This document shows, piece by piece, positions 15,058-24,329 of a stretch of 58,801 bases of DNA. The stretch covers positions 1-58,801 of the forward strand of contig NZ_CVRT01000060.1 in NCBI RefSeq assembly GCF_001261915.1, in the 5' to 3' direction. A model generated the notes under the pieces. It searched no databases. It had not been told where the DNA came from and saw only the letters and a program-made list of their open reading frames with translations. The position numbers were made by a program, and so were the translations under genes. This stretch comes from Halorubrum sp. SD626R (GTDB lineage: Archaea; Halobacteriota; Halobacteria; Halobacteriales; Haloferacaceae). The first letter of the stretch is position 1. Every line of letters begins with the position of its first letter.

Positions 15058-16934
15058 GTCGATCCACCTCCCGAACCGGTCGTTGTTATCGGTTCATCGG
15101 CCAGCCCTGCAACCAGTTCATCGACCGACAGTGCCGGGAGCGCGTCAGTCTGTCCTGCTTCGGCGGCCAGCCGGTTCGAGAGTGCCACCGGCTGAGGTGG
15201 CCGGAGGTCCCACTCGGCCAAGGAATCCTCGTCGGCGAACAGTTCGCGGGTCGGTTCATCCGCAACCTTCCGACCGTCGCTCATCACGACGGTCCGCGGC
15301 GCATATGTCGCTACCGTCGACATGCTGTGGGTGACCATGACGACTGTGACACCTTCCTCGCGGTTGAGGTCGGCCACAAGATCCATGAACGTCGCCTGCT
15401 GTTCAGCGTCTAGACCTGTCGTCGGTTCGTCGAAGACGATGGCGTCCGGATCGGTGGCCAACACCGAGGCCAGCGCGACCCGCTGGCGTTGGCCCTTCGA
15501 GAGGGTGAACGGATCCGCGTCCTCCAGCCCATCGAGTTCAACCGTCTCGATGGCCCTAGCAACACGGCGGTCGAGTTCCTCGCCCGTTAGCTCGAAGTTC
15601 TCAGGGCCGAAGGCGACTTCCTCCCTGACCGTCGCAGCGAATATTTGATGATCCGGGTTCTGGAAGACGTAGCCGACACTGCGGCCGACCTCTGACATGC
15701 CTAGCTCGCGGATGTCTCGCCCATTCCAGCGGGCCACTCCCTCGTCTGGGTCCAGCAGGCCATTGAGATGCTTTGCGAGGGTGGTCTTACCGCTCCCGTT
15801 GTGGCCGACAATGGCGAGGGCCTCACCCTCCTTGATTGTGAGATCCACACCGTCGACAGCCCGGATCGTCTCCCCATCGGCGTCATACTCGTGTGTGATA
15901 TCCTCCAGTTCGAACAGCGGATTTCCGAGGTCGGTGGCGGTGCCCGCAGGCACACTGGGACTGTAGCCGTCACGCTTTCCGGGGGGCGTCCAAGTCAGGT
16001 TCGCATTATTGACGATCTCGACAGCACTGTCGACGGCCAGCGGCAGGTCTTCATCCGCAAAGCCGAGGCGCTCAAAGGCCTCGACCAGCGGCGGGACAGC
16101 GACCCGGGATTCCCGCAGCGCCTCAACATTCCGGAACACTTCCTCGGCCGGCCCGGCGTGGGCTGCTCGGCCGCCTTTGAGGAGAATCGCGTGGTCAGCC
16201 AGCAGGGCCTCTTCGATTTTGTGCGTGACGAGGACGATGCTATCGGGACCATCCCAATCGCCAACCGAAGCCTCTGTTGCCGCCGCTTCGGCCAGCCGGC
16301 TCACAACCGAAAGTACATCGCGGCTCCCGGCCGGGTCGAGATCGCTCGTCGGCTCATCCAGCATGAGCAGGTCTGGGTGCATGGCGAGAACGCCGGCGAA
16401 CACAAGCCGCTGTTTCTGGCCTCCCGAGAGCGAGTCCGGTTCCCGTGTGCGACCAAGGTCACCGAGCCCGGCGACCGACAGCGAGTCGTCGATTCGTGGG
16501 CCAATCTTCTCAGGCGGCACCGCGAGGTTCTCCGGTCCGAACGCGACTTCTGTTTCGACGCTCGTGCCGAACAGCTGTGACTCGTAATCCTGGATGACCA
16601 TCCCCACATCGCGGGCCATCGCGCTGACGCGACTGGTGGTCGGATCTCGGTCGAGGACGCGTATGTCTCCGTCGAACGTACCGTCGATAAAATCGGGAAT
16701 GATGCCGTTAAACGTGCGAAGCAACGTCGACTTACCCCCGCCGCTCGCGCCCATGACGACCGTGAACGACTCGTCGGGCACGTCGAGATCAACTCCACGC
16801 AGGACGAACCCCTCTCGGGCGTCAGGGTCGACATGTTCGTCGCCGACGGCACTAGTGTCGTCTTGTTTGTCATACGAGAAGATGACATCTCTAAGACGGG
16901 CGACAATGCCGCCGTCAGAATGGGAGGTATCCAT
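15054..16934 (-). CDS. ecfA: ECF transporter ATPase, fused double ABC domain (unit 1)
   Basis: A 626-residue fusion of two ABC ATPases. Domain 1: Walker A GASGGGKSTLL, Q-loop MVIQDYESQLF, signature LSGGQKQRL, Walker B LLMLDEPTSDLDP. Domain 2: Walker A GHNGSGKTTLA, Q-loop VFQNPDHQIFAATV, signature LSKGQRQRV, Walker B AIVFDEPTTGLD. It therefore supplies both EcfA and EcfA' in one chain. The DHQIF/ESQLF motifs are typical of ECF ATPases. It starts 46 bases after the S-component gene and overlaps ecfT. Confidence 0.93.
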   Translation of the reverse strand: MDTSHSDGGIVARLRDVIFSYDKQDDTSAVGDEHVDPDAREGFVLRGVDLDVPDESFTVVMGASGGGKSTLLRTFNGIIPDFIDGTFDGDIRVLDRDPTTSRVSAMARDVGMVIQDYESQLFGTSVETEVAFGPENLAVPPEKIGPRIDDSLSVAGLGDLGRTREPDSLSGGQKQRLVFAGVLAMHPDLLMLDEPTSDLDPAGSRDVLSVVSRLAEAAATEASVGDWDGPDSIVLVTHKIEEALLADHAILLKGGRAAHAGPAEEVFRNVEALRESRVAVPPLVEAFERLGFADEDLPLAVDSAVEIVNNANLTWTPPGKRDGYSPSVPAGTATDLGNPLFELEDITHEYDADGETIRAVDGVDLTIKEGEALAIVGHNGSGKTTLAKHLNGLLDPDEGVARWNGRDIRELGMSEVGRSVGYVFQNPDHQIFAATVREEVAFGPENFELTGEELDRRVARAIETVELDGLEDADPFTLSKGQRQRVALASVLATDPDAIVFDEPTTGLDAEQQATFMDLVADLNREEGVTVVMVTHSMSTVATYAPRTVVMSDGRKVADEPTRELFADEDSLAEWDLRPPQPVALSNRLAAEAGQTDALPALSVDELVAGLADEPITTTGSGGGST

Positions 16935-16980
16935 TCAGGATGAACTTGGTGGGGCAGATGGTTTCGGCGTTTCGACTCGA

Positions 16981-17781
16981 TTATCTGATATTGGCACCTT
17001 TCAACTGAGCTGGCAGTCCCTGGTTGCCAATGACGACGAAGACAACGAGCAACAGGAGGCCGACGCCGCCCAGCGCCATCTGCATGGTCGACTGCGGCGA
17101 GAAGACGTAGATGCCCAGCACCAGCCATGTCGGCGAGACCACGAGCATGCCCAGAGCAGCGACGACCGGCTGTGAGAAGCTTGTTTCCTCTAAGTCTTCC
17201 TCGCGCATCACGTCGGGGTACAGCAGTCCCATGTCCTTGATGCGTGGGTAGGTCAGGTAAAGCAGCGGCGGACCGAGTACCGCGGCGGCGAGGGTGTTGT
17301 TGATCATGATAGTCGGACCGAGGACGGTGAAGGGCACTAGCCCGAGCAGATCGACGCCCCAAGCGATGATGACCGCACACGCTGCCGAGGCGGCAACGGC
17401 AATGATGACGTATTCAACGACCTGCTTGACCGAGCGCATATTCGGCTCCTCGCCGCTGGATAGCGGGCCAAGGTTGCCCCACAGCTTGTAGCCTACAAGG
17501 CCGAAAAAGAAGTTCCCAAGGAAGCCGAAGGCACTCCCCGGTCCAAGCGTGCCACCGAAGACATCGCCTATGAGGTTCCCGATGGCCGCACCCCAAGCCG
17601 CTGCCGGTCCGAACATAATACCGAAAATAACCGGAAATACATTCGCTGGTCGGATACTCGTGATGCCTGGAATAACCGTGAATAGTTTGAACGGGAGCAG
17701 GACCGCGGCGTATATTGCTGCAACCACCGCGACGAGCAGTATCATCCGCGTGTCACGCCACATCGCGAACAGTTCGCGCAT
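16981..17781 (-). CDS. ECF transporter S component-like membrane protein (unit 1)
   Basis: A 266-residue protein with about six to seven transmembrane segments. The N-terminal half has the S-component signature pattern: LLVAVVAAIYAAVLLPF, SIRPANVFPVIFGIMFGPAAAWGAAIGNLIGD, then a Gly-rich loop and FLGNFFFGLVGY. S components bind the vitamin or metabolite that the EcfAT module imports. The length exceeds the common ~180-200 residues because of an added C-terminal hydrophobic hairpin (SPTWLVLGIYVF, GGVGLLLLVVFVVIG). Substrate is not assignable. The gene precedes the ecfA/ecfT pair of the same unit. Confidence 0.75.
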   Translation of the reverse strand: MRELFAMWRDTRMILLVAVVAAIYAAVLLPFKLFTVIPGITSIRPANVFPVIFGIMFGPAAAWGAAIGNLIGDVFGGTLGPGSAFGFLGNFFFGLVGYKLWGNLGPLSSGEEPNMRSVKQVVEYVIIAVAASAACAVIIAWGVDLLGLVPFTVLGPTIMINNTLAAAVLGPPLLYLTYPRIKDMGLLYPDVMREEDLEETSFSQPVVAALGMLVVSPTWLVLGIYVFSPQSTMQMALGGVGLLLLVVFVVIGNQGLPAQLKGANIR

Positions 17782-17879
17782 GTCATTGAACCTTCCTCAA
17801 CAGGTGGGTTTAAACCTGGTCCCAATTACGATTTCTGCCGAAAGATCAATTGGATGCCAGGAAGATCAAAAACATGCTG

Positions 17880-19643
17880 CTAATCAAGCTTAGCCAGTAG
17901 GGACCGTACATCAAGAATCCCTTCTAAGCCAAAAGTACGCCCAACCTGGGTCACGATCGGCGCTTGGAGGCCAGTTCGGGCCATCACGTCGCTATCGCCA
18001 AACACCGCTCTTGGGGGGCCATCGGCGACTATCGTGCCGTCAGCGAGCGCGATAGCCCGGTCAGCGTGGGTCTTAGCAAACTCCACATCGTGGGTTACAC
18101 ACACTACAAGTCGGTCTCTGGCGACAAGGCGCTCGACTGCTCTGCCAACAGCTCGGACGCCGGCAGCATCCTGTCCCTCGGTCGGTTCGTCCAAGACCAC
18201 AACCGGCGTATTCATCGCTAACACACTCGCAACGGCAACGCGCTTTCGCACCTGACGGCCGAGTTCGTAGGTGTCAGTCTCACGGAAGGGCGTCAGATTT
18301 AGCTGGTCAAGCGCCGCCGTCACTCGTCCCTCGACATCGTTGCGATCGAGGTTCTCTGGACCAAAACGAATTTCTTCGGCAACCGTAGACCGGAATAGCT
18401 GGTCGTCAGGGTCCTGGAATGCCAATCCGACCTCGGCTGCAAGGTCGGCGACACGTGCCTTCCGAGTGTCGGTCCCGTTGATGAAAACGCATCCTGATGT
18501 CGGTTTCAGGAGGCCGTTGAGGTGTTTCGCAAGCGTCGTCTTACCGGCGCCATTGTGGCCAAGCACCGCCACACAGCCCGCATCCATTGAAAGCGTAATA
18601 TCCGAGAGTGCGTTGATTCCACCGCCATAGACGTGCTCGACTTCTTCAAGTTGGACCTGTGAGGAGTCACCAGAACCAGTAGTAGCCCCCGCATGGAGGG
18701 AACAGTCCTCGGCGGTGGTCGAAGCGATGGTGTCTCCTGACACATTTTCTGTCCAGGAGTTTTCGACGGCCATAGCGTGCGACGAATCGCTGCTACTCTG
18801 AATCTCCTCGACAGCCGCTTCGACAGTCAGCGGAAGAGGGCGGTCTCTGGGGACCAGTCCGCGGTCTCGGAGACCACGGCCGATGCGGACAGTCGGGGGG
18901 ATCCGGAGTCGGTCGTCAAGGGTAGTATCATGGAGCACCGACGCGGGCGAGCCGTCCCAGAGAAGACACCCGTCGTCAAAAATGAACAGGCGGTCGGCAC
19001 GGGGTGCCAGCCGCTGGAGATCCTGGCTCACTACGATGACGGTGTATCCCTCATCGTGGAGGTGGGCGACGACATCGAAGATAGCCTCGGTTCCCTCGGG
19101 GTCAAGCTGTGAGGTCGGCTCATCGAGCACTAATATCTCCGGATCAAGCGCAAGCACGCTGGCAATCGCGACTCGCTGGAGTTGACCCCCCGAAAGCGTG
19201 GACGGGTCCCGCGCCGCAAGATGACCAACACCAACCCGCTCAAGTTCCGTTCGAGCGCACTCCTCAAGGCGGTCTGCCGGGACACCACGCTGTTCAAGTC
19301 CGAAGACGACTTCCTCAAGGACGTTGGTTGCGGCCCCGGTCAGCTGATCGGCGGGGTTCTCGAAAACGTAGCCAACGGTCTCACTTAGCTCGGCGACACT
19401 GGCTGCGGCAACATCAACGCCGGCGACCGACACCGACCCCTCGTAATCACCTCCAAAAAAATGGGGCACGAACCCCGAGAGCAGACGACAGAACGTGGTC
19501 TTGCCTGCGTCAGCAGGACCGGAGACACCCAGTAACGAGCCCTTCTCAAGAGAACAGGAGATCTGTTGGAGCGCTGGCCCGTCGCTGCTGGGATAGCCGT
19601 ATGTCACCCCGTTGATTGTAATGTAGGTCACGTCAGCCTCCAC
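17880..19643 (-). CDS. ecfA: ECF transporter ATPase, fused double ABC domain (unit 2)
   Basis: A 587-residue fused pair of ABC ATPases with GTG start at 19643. Domain 1: Walker A GPADAGKTTFC, FENPADQLTGAA, signature LSGGQLQRV, Walker B ILVLDEPTSQLDPEG. Domain 2: Walker A GHNGAGKTTLA, FQDPDDQLFRSTV, a weakened signature (YELGRQVRKRVA in place of LSGGQxxR), and Walker B VVVLDEPTEGQD. The second signature is degenerate, so one of the two ATP sites may be impaired. It overlaps the ecfT of unit 2 by 16 bases. Confidence 0.92.
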   Translation of the reverse strand: MEADVTYITINGVTYGYPSSDGPALQQISCSLEKGSLLGVSGPADAGKTTFCRLLSGFVPHFFGGDYEGSVSVAGVDVAAASVAELSETVGYVFENPADQLTGAATNVLEEVVFGLEQRGVPADRLEECARTELERVGVGHLAARDPSTLSGGQLQRVAIASVLALDPEILVLDEPTSQLDPEGTEAIFDVVAHLHDEGYTVIVVSQDLQRLAPRADRLFIFDDGCLLWDGSPASVLHDTTLDDRLRIPPTVRIGRGLRDRGLVPRDRPLPLTVEAAVEEIQSSSDSSHAMAVENSWTENVSGDTIASTTAEDCSLHAGATTGSGDSSQVQLEEVEHVYGGGINALSDITLSMDAGCVAVLGHNGAGKTTLAKHLNGLLKPTSGCVFINGTDTRKARVADLAAEVGLAFQDPDDQLFRSTVAEEIRFGPENLDRNDVEGRVTAALDQLNLTPFRETDTYELGRQVRKRVAVASVLAMNTPVVVLDEPTEGQDAAGVRAVGRAVERLVARDRLVVCVTHDVEFAKTHADRAIALADGTIVADGPPRAVFGDSDVMARTGLQAPIVTQVGRTFGLEGILDVRSLLAKLD

Positions 19644-20395
19644 CCGACCAAGGCAACTACAAACCCGAGACCGGCGAGACGTAGTATGTGGTCGACAGGC
19701 GTAGTGGTCAGGTCATACACCGAACTTCGTGGCCCGTTAATCGAGAACCCGCGGGCTTCAAGAGCCAGCGATCGGGTCTGAGCAGAGATGAGCGCACCAA
19801 TCAACAGCGGACTCAGCAGTGCGATTAACGCCCGCAACCGTTTGCGGACCGACCCACCGGTGTCGAGCCCACGCGAGCGTTGAGCGTCGACGATGCGCCG
19901 CGCCCGGCGTTGGAGGTCGGGAACAAGTTGGAGCGAGGCGACAAACACGTACCCTAGCTTCCGCGGGAGCCCTACGCTGGTCAATCCGACCATCAGTTTC
20001 TTTGGGTGGGTCGTCGTGACGAAAACCAATCCCACGAGCACGAACGCCGCAAGCACTCCAAAGAAGGTCACAGCGTGGACGACACCCTCCCGCCAGACGG
20101 TTACGGGACCCAGCCGAATGAGTGGTGTTCCGCCGGCTCGGGTAAAAAGGCCGTGAACGACTAGCAGGCCGGCACCCAACGGCGCGAGGATCGGGATTGC
20201 AGCCCAACAGACGTCCGAGACGACCCCAGCAACGATGGCAGCCGTAAAGACCGCAGCCAGTAGTGCCGCTAACACCGGTACAGGAGCAAGATATGCACCG
20301 AGGACAGAACAGCCCACCAGCAGAAACTTTGTTAGTGGATGGAGCCGGTGGATCGGCGTGTCGCTGGGTCGGTAGGTGATGAGGTCACCACTCAT
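19628..20395 (-). CDS. ecfT: ECF transporter transmembrane subunit EcfT (unit 2)
   Basis: A 255-residue EcfT. It has LHPLTKFLLVGCSVLGAYL at the N-terminus, four to five further hydrophobic helices, and two coupling motifs RRIVDAQRSRGLDT and LALEARGFS. The second motif keeps the canonical ALEARG. Its 3' end overlaps the unit-2 ATPase. It couples ATP hydrolysis to substrate release from the S component. Confidence 0.88.
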   Translation of the reverse strand: MSGDLITYRPSDTPIHRLHPLTKFLLVGCSVLGAYLAPVPVLAALLAAVFTAAIVAGVVSDVCWAAIPILAPLGAGLLVVHGLFTRAGGTPLIRLGPVTVWREGVVHAVTFFGVLAAFVLVGLVFVTTTHPKKLMVGLTSVGLPRKLGYVFVASLQLVPDLQRRARRIVDAQRSRGLDTGGSVRKRLRALIALLSPLLIGALISAQTRSLALEARGFSINGPRSSVYDLTTTPVDHILRLAGLGFVVALVGWRLT

Positions 20396-20471
20396 TGGAC
20401 GGTCGCCGAAGTTGTGGACGCACGGACGCTTGTGCCGCTACGTATGCTGACGGACATGGCGCTTCGGGTGG

Positions 20472-21095
20472 TTAGCGATCCCGGTCAAGAACTGTAGCAG
20501 CTGTCTCAGGCCGGTATCGATCAGGGATCCGTCGTGCGATGAGCGCCGCGAGCAGTACCGTTGTTACCTTATCAGTAGGTTCAACCACGAGTGTTTGCCC
20601 GACAACTGCCGACCAGATGTTCGACCCGGTGGCTAGGAAGAACGTCGTCACCGCGTCGCTTCCGGTGCCAGTCACGCCGCCGAAGGCGACAACGGTGATA
20701 GGCGCACCCAGCACGATAGAGATAGCTGCGACAACCAAGCCGACGACAACGACTCTCCAGTAGCGCCGGAACCACCCCCGGCGAGCCATATATCCCGCGG
20801 TAAGCCCAAATGTGACTTGGAGAGGAGTATACGCCCAGAAGGTGGGATTCACGAGGAACCCCACCACGGCGTTGACAAACACCCCCGTGATTGCGGCCGC
20901 CCAGGGACCGGCTAGAATTGCGACCAACAGGACGCCGAGTGCGTCAAGATAGAGAAACGGCACCTTGACCACGTTGACGATGTAGGCGGCGACGACGCTC
21001 AAAGCGACACCGACCGGGATGAGAGTCCACGTCTGGGTAGTGAACTCTTGGCGGATGTGGTCAACGAAGGAGCCAGCGTATCCAGAGGAGGCCAT
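20472..21095 (-). CDS. ECF transporter S component-like membrane protein (unit 2)
   Basis: From ATG 21095 the product has 207 residues; a TTG at 21113 would add six. Five to six hydrophobic helices are seen. The central stretch KVPFLYLDALGVLLVAILAGPWAAAITGV and FVNAVVGFLVNPTFWAYTPLQ is the recognisable S-component pattern, with a conserved LDxxG turn and a GPWxA helix start. It precedes ecfT2 by 76 bases. Substrate is unknown; the upstream ADP-ribosylglycohydrolase gene suggests a ribosylated or nucleoside-like compound. Confidence 0.75.
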   Translation of the reverse strand: MASSGYAGSFVDHIRQEFTTQTWTLIPVGVALSVVAAYIVNVVKVPFLYLDALGVLLVAILAGPWAAAITGVFVNAVVGFLVNPTFWAYTPLQVTFGLTAGYMARRGWFRRYWRVVVVGLVVAAISIVLGAPITVVAFGGVTGTGSDAVTTFFLATGSNIWSAVVGQTLVVEPTDKVTTVLLAALIARRIPDRYRPETAATVLDRDR

Positions 21096-21241
21096 CAGCG
21101 ACCACCCCGCCAAACAATTTGATTCTCTTCGATTTCCACCATGGGAGAAATTTGTATCTGCTTACCGCACGATTGAAGATATTTTTTCATCGGTATTGGG
21201 ACCTAGGACGGGAACGGTTTGTAGGTTTTGGCGGGCTGAGA

Positions 21242-22561
21242 TCAGCTCGCTCGGGCGACGGCTAATGTGTCTGTAACAAGGTCCTCCAACCAAGGCCGTG
21301 GACGGTCGGCGAGTGCCGTCGAGAGGGCGCCATCGATGGGAGCTACCCACTCATCGGGGAGCGCGTCGAAGCCCAAGTGGAATCCGACGACAGAGCCGAT
21401 GGTCCCGGCGTTGCAGTCGGTATCAAAGCCGGCGCCAACGGCCCGTGCGAGCGCGGTTCCGAGATCGGGATCGGAACCCGCCCAGGCGAGCACGGCGGCA
21501 ACCACTTGCGCGTTGGGGACGACGTGATACCCTTCATAAAAATCGGCATCATCCCAGGTCGCGTGGATGCGGTCGATAGCTGCTTCAAAACCGATCCCGG
21601 CCTTACGCCAGCCGAGCACATCGTTGATAGCAGCCGCGAGCCGAGAGTCGGTGGGGACTTCCGTCAGCCCGACAGCCACAGCATCCTGAAGATTTTTAAC
21701 CGCCGGAAGAGCTGCGAGCATCGCCGCCACCCACATAGCACCGTAGCAGCCGTTGGCGACGTGGCTGAGCCGAGCGTCGCGAAAGGCGAGCTCTGCCGCC
21801 CGTTCCGGGGCGCCGGGAGTCACGTAGCCATAACAATCAGCGCGAATCTGTGCGCCAATAAGTTCCCGATAAGGGTTCCAGCGGCGAGCTGTCGCAGGCG
21901 GATCGACGGCATTGAGCAGATTTCGATAGGCAACTCGTTCGGCAGTATGAAGCTTGCAGACCGGGAGGTTCTCTAGCCAAACCTGTGCAAGATCCGTCGT
22001 GTTGAACTCCTTCCCACAAGATCGAAGCGTCTCTAGAGCCACGACGGTGAAATCCAAATCGTCGTCACGGGGCATTCCCGTTACCCAGTCGTGCCACCCA
22101 CCGGTCGCATCCATTGCGAACTCATCGCTCCCGGCGACGTCCGCCCGGAGATAGCTGTCCAGCGACTGATCGGTGGTCGTTAAAAATCGGCGTACCTCTT
22201 CACGGGTCCACGTCTCGACCGGCTTACCCAGTCGGATGCCAGCACATCGACCTGCCCAAGCACCTCGAAGTGCGTCGTGGCCGGGGGACGACAGAGCTTC
22301 AAAACGACGTGGACCGTCGGGACGCTCCTGGCGGATGGCCGCGAGCGTATCAGGTTCGGTCCGATGGCCGCTGGGGAGCTGTTCACACCGGTCTAGTAGC
22401 TCTCGCGCGCGCTCGTGATATGTGCGGTCGTCGGCCGCCATGTCGGTGGCGAGCGTCTCCAAATCTTCGACTACCTCTCCGACAGGACGGCCAGCATCAG
22501 CAAGTTGTCGGAGCTCAATGCGAAGAGCCTCCGGACCGAAACGGAGATACTCATCCTCCAT
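21242..22561 (-). CDS. ADP-ribosylglycohydrolase-family protein
   Basis: A 439-residue protein. After an N-terminal helical extension of ~95 residues comes the DraG/ADP-ribosylglycohydrolase fold: LRGAWAGRCAGIRLGKPVE, then GMPRDDDLDFTVVALETL (metal-binding Asp cluster), GAQIRADCYGYVTPGAPE, SHVANGCYGAMWVAAMLAALP, and the C-terminal GAGFDTDCNAGTIGSVVG (D-T-D metal-binding motif). The family cleaves N- or O-ribosyl bonds of ADP-ribosyl or related ribosides using Mg/Mn. It is the promoter-proximal gene of the two-ECF locus, 146 bases ahead of the S component, so it may process an imported riboside. Confidence 0.85.
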   Translation of the reverse strand: MEDEYLRFGPEALRIELRQLADAGRPVGEVVEDLETLATDMAADDRTYHERARELLDRCEQLPSGHRTEPDTLAAIRQERPDGPRRFEALSSPGHDALRGAWAGRCAGIRLGKPVETWTREEVRRFLTTTDQSLDSYLRADVAGSDEFAMDATGGWHDWVTGMPRDDDLDFTVVALETLRSCGKEFNTTDLAQVWLENLPVCKLHTAERVAYRNLLNAVDPPATARRWNPYRELIGAQIRADCYGYVTPGAPERAAELAFRDARLSHVANGCYGAMWVAAMLAALPAVKNLQDAVAVGLTEVPTDSRLAAAINDVLGWRKAGIGFEAAIDRIHATWDDADFYEGYHVVPNAQVVAAVLAWAGSDPDLGTALARAVGAGFDTDCNAGTIGSVVGFHLGFDALPDEWVAPIDGALSTALADRPRPWLEDLVTDTLAVARAS

Positions 22562-22816
22562 AGAGTTGTCAGTCGCTGTCAGTACTTAGATACCCCGACA
22601 TGAATCTCATAAACAGCAGGTATGAAGGCCAGCTCTACCGTTTAAGAAGCGAATCTGTAACAGACACCGGCTGAAAAAGTCCGGTGAAGAATCGTCAGCT
22701 TTGGGAGTGTCTAGGAGCAATTCGTGGCTAATCTCGTTATAGATATGATCGCCACGGATATCTTCTGTTTTGGTCTGTGATTAAATGGATTCGCTCAATA
22801 GACTTGAGTGACCACC

Positions 22817-23827
22817 ATGTCCGAAGTGCCGCCACCGCCGTCGAGACGAGAGTTTATAACGGGTGTCGGGACACTCTCTGTTATCGGTGTCGCGGGGTGT
22901 AGCGGATCTAACCCCGACTCTGAATCGCCACCGTCAGAAGAGCCAACGTCAGAAGAGCCAACGTCATCAACTAAATCTCTTACCCCGAGTTCAGTCGAGA
23001 CGCTGGTATCGATCCCTGGTGATCCGGTCCCGGAAAATCTGGCGTACGGCCCAGATGAGGAATTATACTTTGGGATTACCGCGGGCGAACTGCGGCGGGT
23101 CACGAGTGACCAACTCGGGGCAAGAGACCTGGCGCTTGCAGATACTGAACAAGTCGCGAGCCTGCCCGGCGCGATCGGTGTCGAAACAGCCCCCGATGGA
23201 ACCGCCTACGTCGCCGTGGCCTCACAAGATGATTCTGCTGGCGTCTGGTCCGTAACGGCTGATGGAGCGGCCGACCAACTTGTGAGCATCAGCGGCTTCC
23301 CGAACGATATTCTATTTGACGCCGATCGTGACCGGCTACTAGTGACCGAATCACAAGGTGGTGTCATCTACTCAGTCACTACGGACGGCACGCGATCAAC
23401 ATGGCTTGACGACGACCGGCTGTCGACGGAAGGGTTTGGCGCGAACGGTCTTACCCTCGATACAGAGGGGAATCTCTACGTGGCGGTGACTCAAACATCT
23501 GAAGAAACAGGGCGCTTGCTCGAAGTGCCCGTTACCGCAGATGGCGGGGCAGGCGAACCGACTGTGTTATCTGAGGGGGAAACGCTCCTCGGTGCAGATG
23601 GGATCACCGCCCGAGACGAAGGCATCTATGTCGCAGTAAACAGCCAGAATCTGGTAGTTCAGGTCTCACCTGACGGCAGCACAACAACCGTGGCTGATGA
23701 GGATGATGGACTCGTTTTTCCATCAGATGTCACGTTTGGCAGCGGTCAACAGCGTGAGAAATTATTTGTTTGTGATTTTGCAAACCAGTCATCCGAAGAC
23801 GGTGCCATCCTCAGAGCAGAGTTCTAG
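22817..23827 (+). CDS. Tat-exported lipoprotein with SMP-30/beta-propeller-like domain
   Basis: A 336-residue protein from ATG 22817. The signal has the twin Arg motif SRREFITGVG and lipobox GVAGC, so it should be exported folded and lipid-anchored at the outer face. A Ser/Pro/Glu-rich linker follows. The rest has repeated beta-propeller blades: PENLAYGPDEELYFGI, GVETAPDGTAYVAVAS, FPNDILFDADRDRLLV, GLTLDTEGNLYVAV, DGITARDEGIYVAV, PSDVTFGSG. This resembles SMP-30/gluconolactonase sugar-lactone lactonases, but catalytic residues cannot be confirmed by eye. It appears monocistronic. Confidence 0.75.
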   Translation: MSEVPPPPSRREFITGVGTLSVIGVAGCSGSNPDSESPPSEEPTSEEPTSSTKSLTPSSVETLVSIPGDPVPENLAYGPDEELYFGITAGELRRVTSDQLGARDLALADTEQVASLPGAIGVETAPDGTAYVAVASQDDSAGVWSVTADGAADQLVSISGFPNDILFDADRDRLLVTESQGGVIYSVTTDGTRSTWLDDDRLSTEGFGANGLTLDTEGNLYVAVTQTSEETGRLLEVPVTADGGAGEPTVLSEGETLLGADGITARDEGIYVAVNSQNLVVQVSPDGSTTTVADEDDGLVFPSDVTFGSGQQREKLFVCDFANQSSEDGAILRAEF

Positions 23828-23925
23828 TTCGCGTCGTCGGCCCAATGTTGGAATGACGTAACCAACAGTACGGTCTTTTCACGATGATATTCGTGCTTTT
23901 CAGCCCGTGGCAGGACGATATTTAT

Positions 23926-23966
23926 TTAACCAACAACTCTAAAACAATACGTGGTTTGTTGGTTAA
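23926..23966. promoter_or_regulatory. IR-A: TTAACCAACA-N21-TGTTGGTTAA
   Basis: Perfect 10-bp arms at 23926-23935 and 23957-23966. The site ends 17 bases before ATG 23984 and its left arm overlaps the TATA-like TTTATTTA at 23921-23928, so it occupies the core promoter of the next gene. Three more copies lie at 30335, 41367 and 44750. Confidence 0.75.
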
Positions 23967-23983
23967 CGTGAGAGCGATCGCAG

Positions 23984-24307
23984 ATGTCAAACAAGCCACC
24001 GACGCCGCCAGCAGATCTCCCTGAGGAGATTATCGACACACTCAACGGCTACTCGCCATCCCAGCTTCGGTACGTCGCACGCTATGCCGGGGAACTGGCA
24101 GCGGACAAAGGTCGCGAGACCTGCGTTGAGGAACAGTCAGATGACGATGAGCATGAAGAGCGCCCTGACGATCTTCCGGACGATGTTCCGTCGAAGGCCA
24201 CGATCACGATTAAAGAAATCAACGACAATCGATACTACTACTGGCAGTGGCGGGAAGGAAGCTCGGTGAAGTCAAAATATAAAGGTCCAGTCAATCCCGA
24301 TAGCTGA
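23984..24307 (+). CDS. DUF6788-like small protein
   Basis: A 107-residue acidic protein. An N-terminal helical part (YSPSQLRYVARYAGELAAD) is joined by a Glu/Asp-rich linker to a basic beta-rich module, ATITIKEINDNRYYYWQWREG followed by KSKYKGPVNPD. The YYYWQWR...KYKGP signature is common in small plasmid-encoded haloarchaeal proteins placed in DUF6788; their role is unknown. It is controlled by promoter inverted repeat IR-A and lies directly beside the left origin repeats, which points to a role tied to replication or maintenance of the replicon. Confidence 0.7.
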   Translation: MSNKPPTPPADLPEEIIDTLNGYSPSQLRYVARYAGELAADKGRETCVEEQSDDDEHEERPDDLPDDVPSKATITIKEINDNRYYYWQWREGSSVKSKYKGPVNPDS

Positions 24308-24329
24308 CCACTCCTAGCCCCAATCTGCT

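Noticed and set aside
15768..16580. Long plus-strand frame opposite the ECF ATPase
   Set aside because: Shadow of a gene with unmistakable ABC motifs on the other strand.
21114..21241. Possible riboswitch between the glycohydrolase and the S component
   Set aside because: The 146-bp gap has no stable conserved fold or motif that I can identify by eye.
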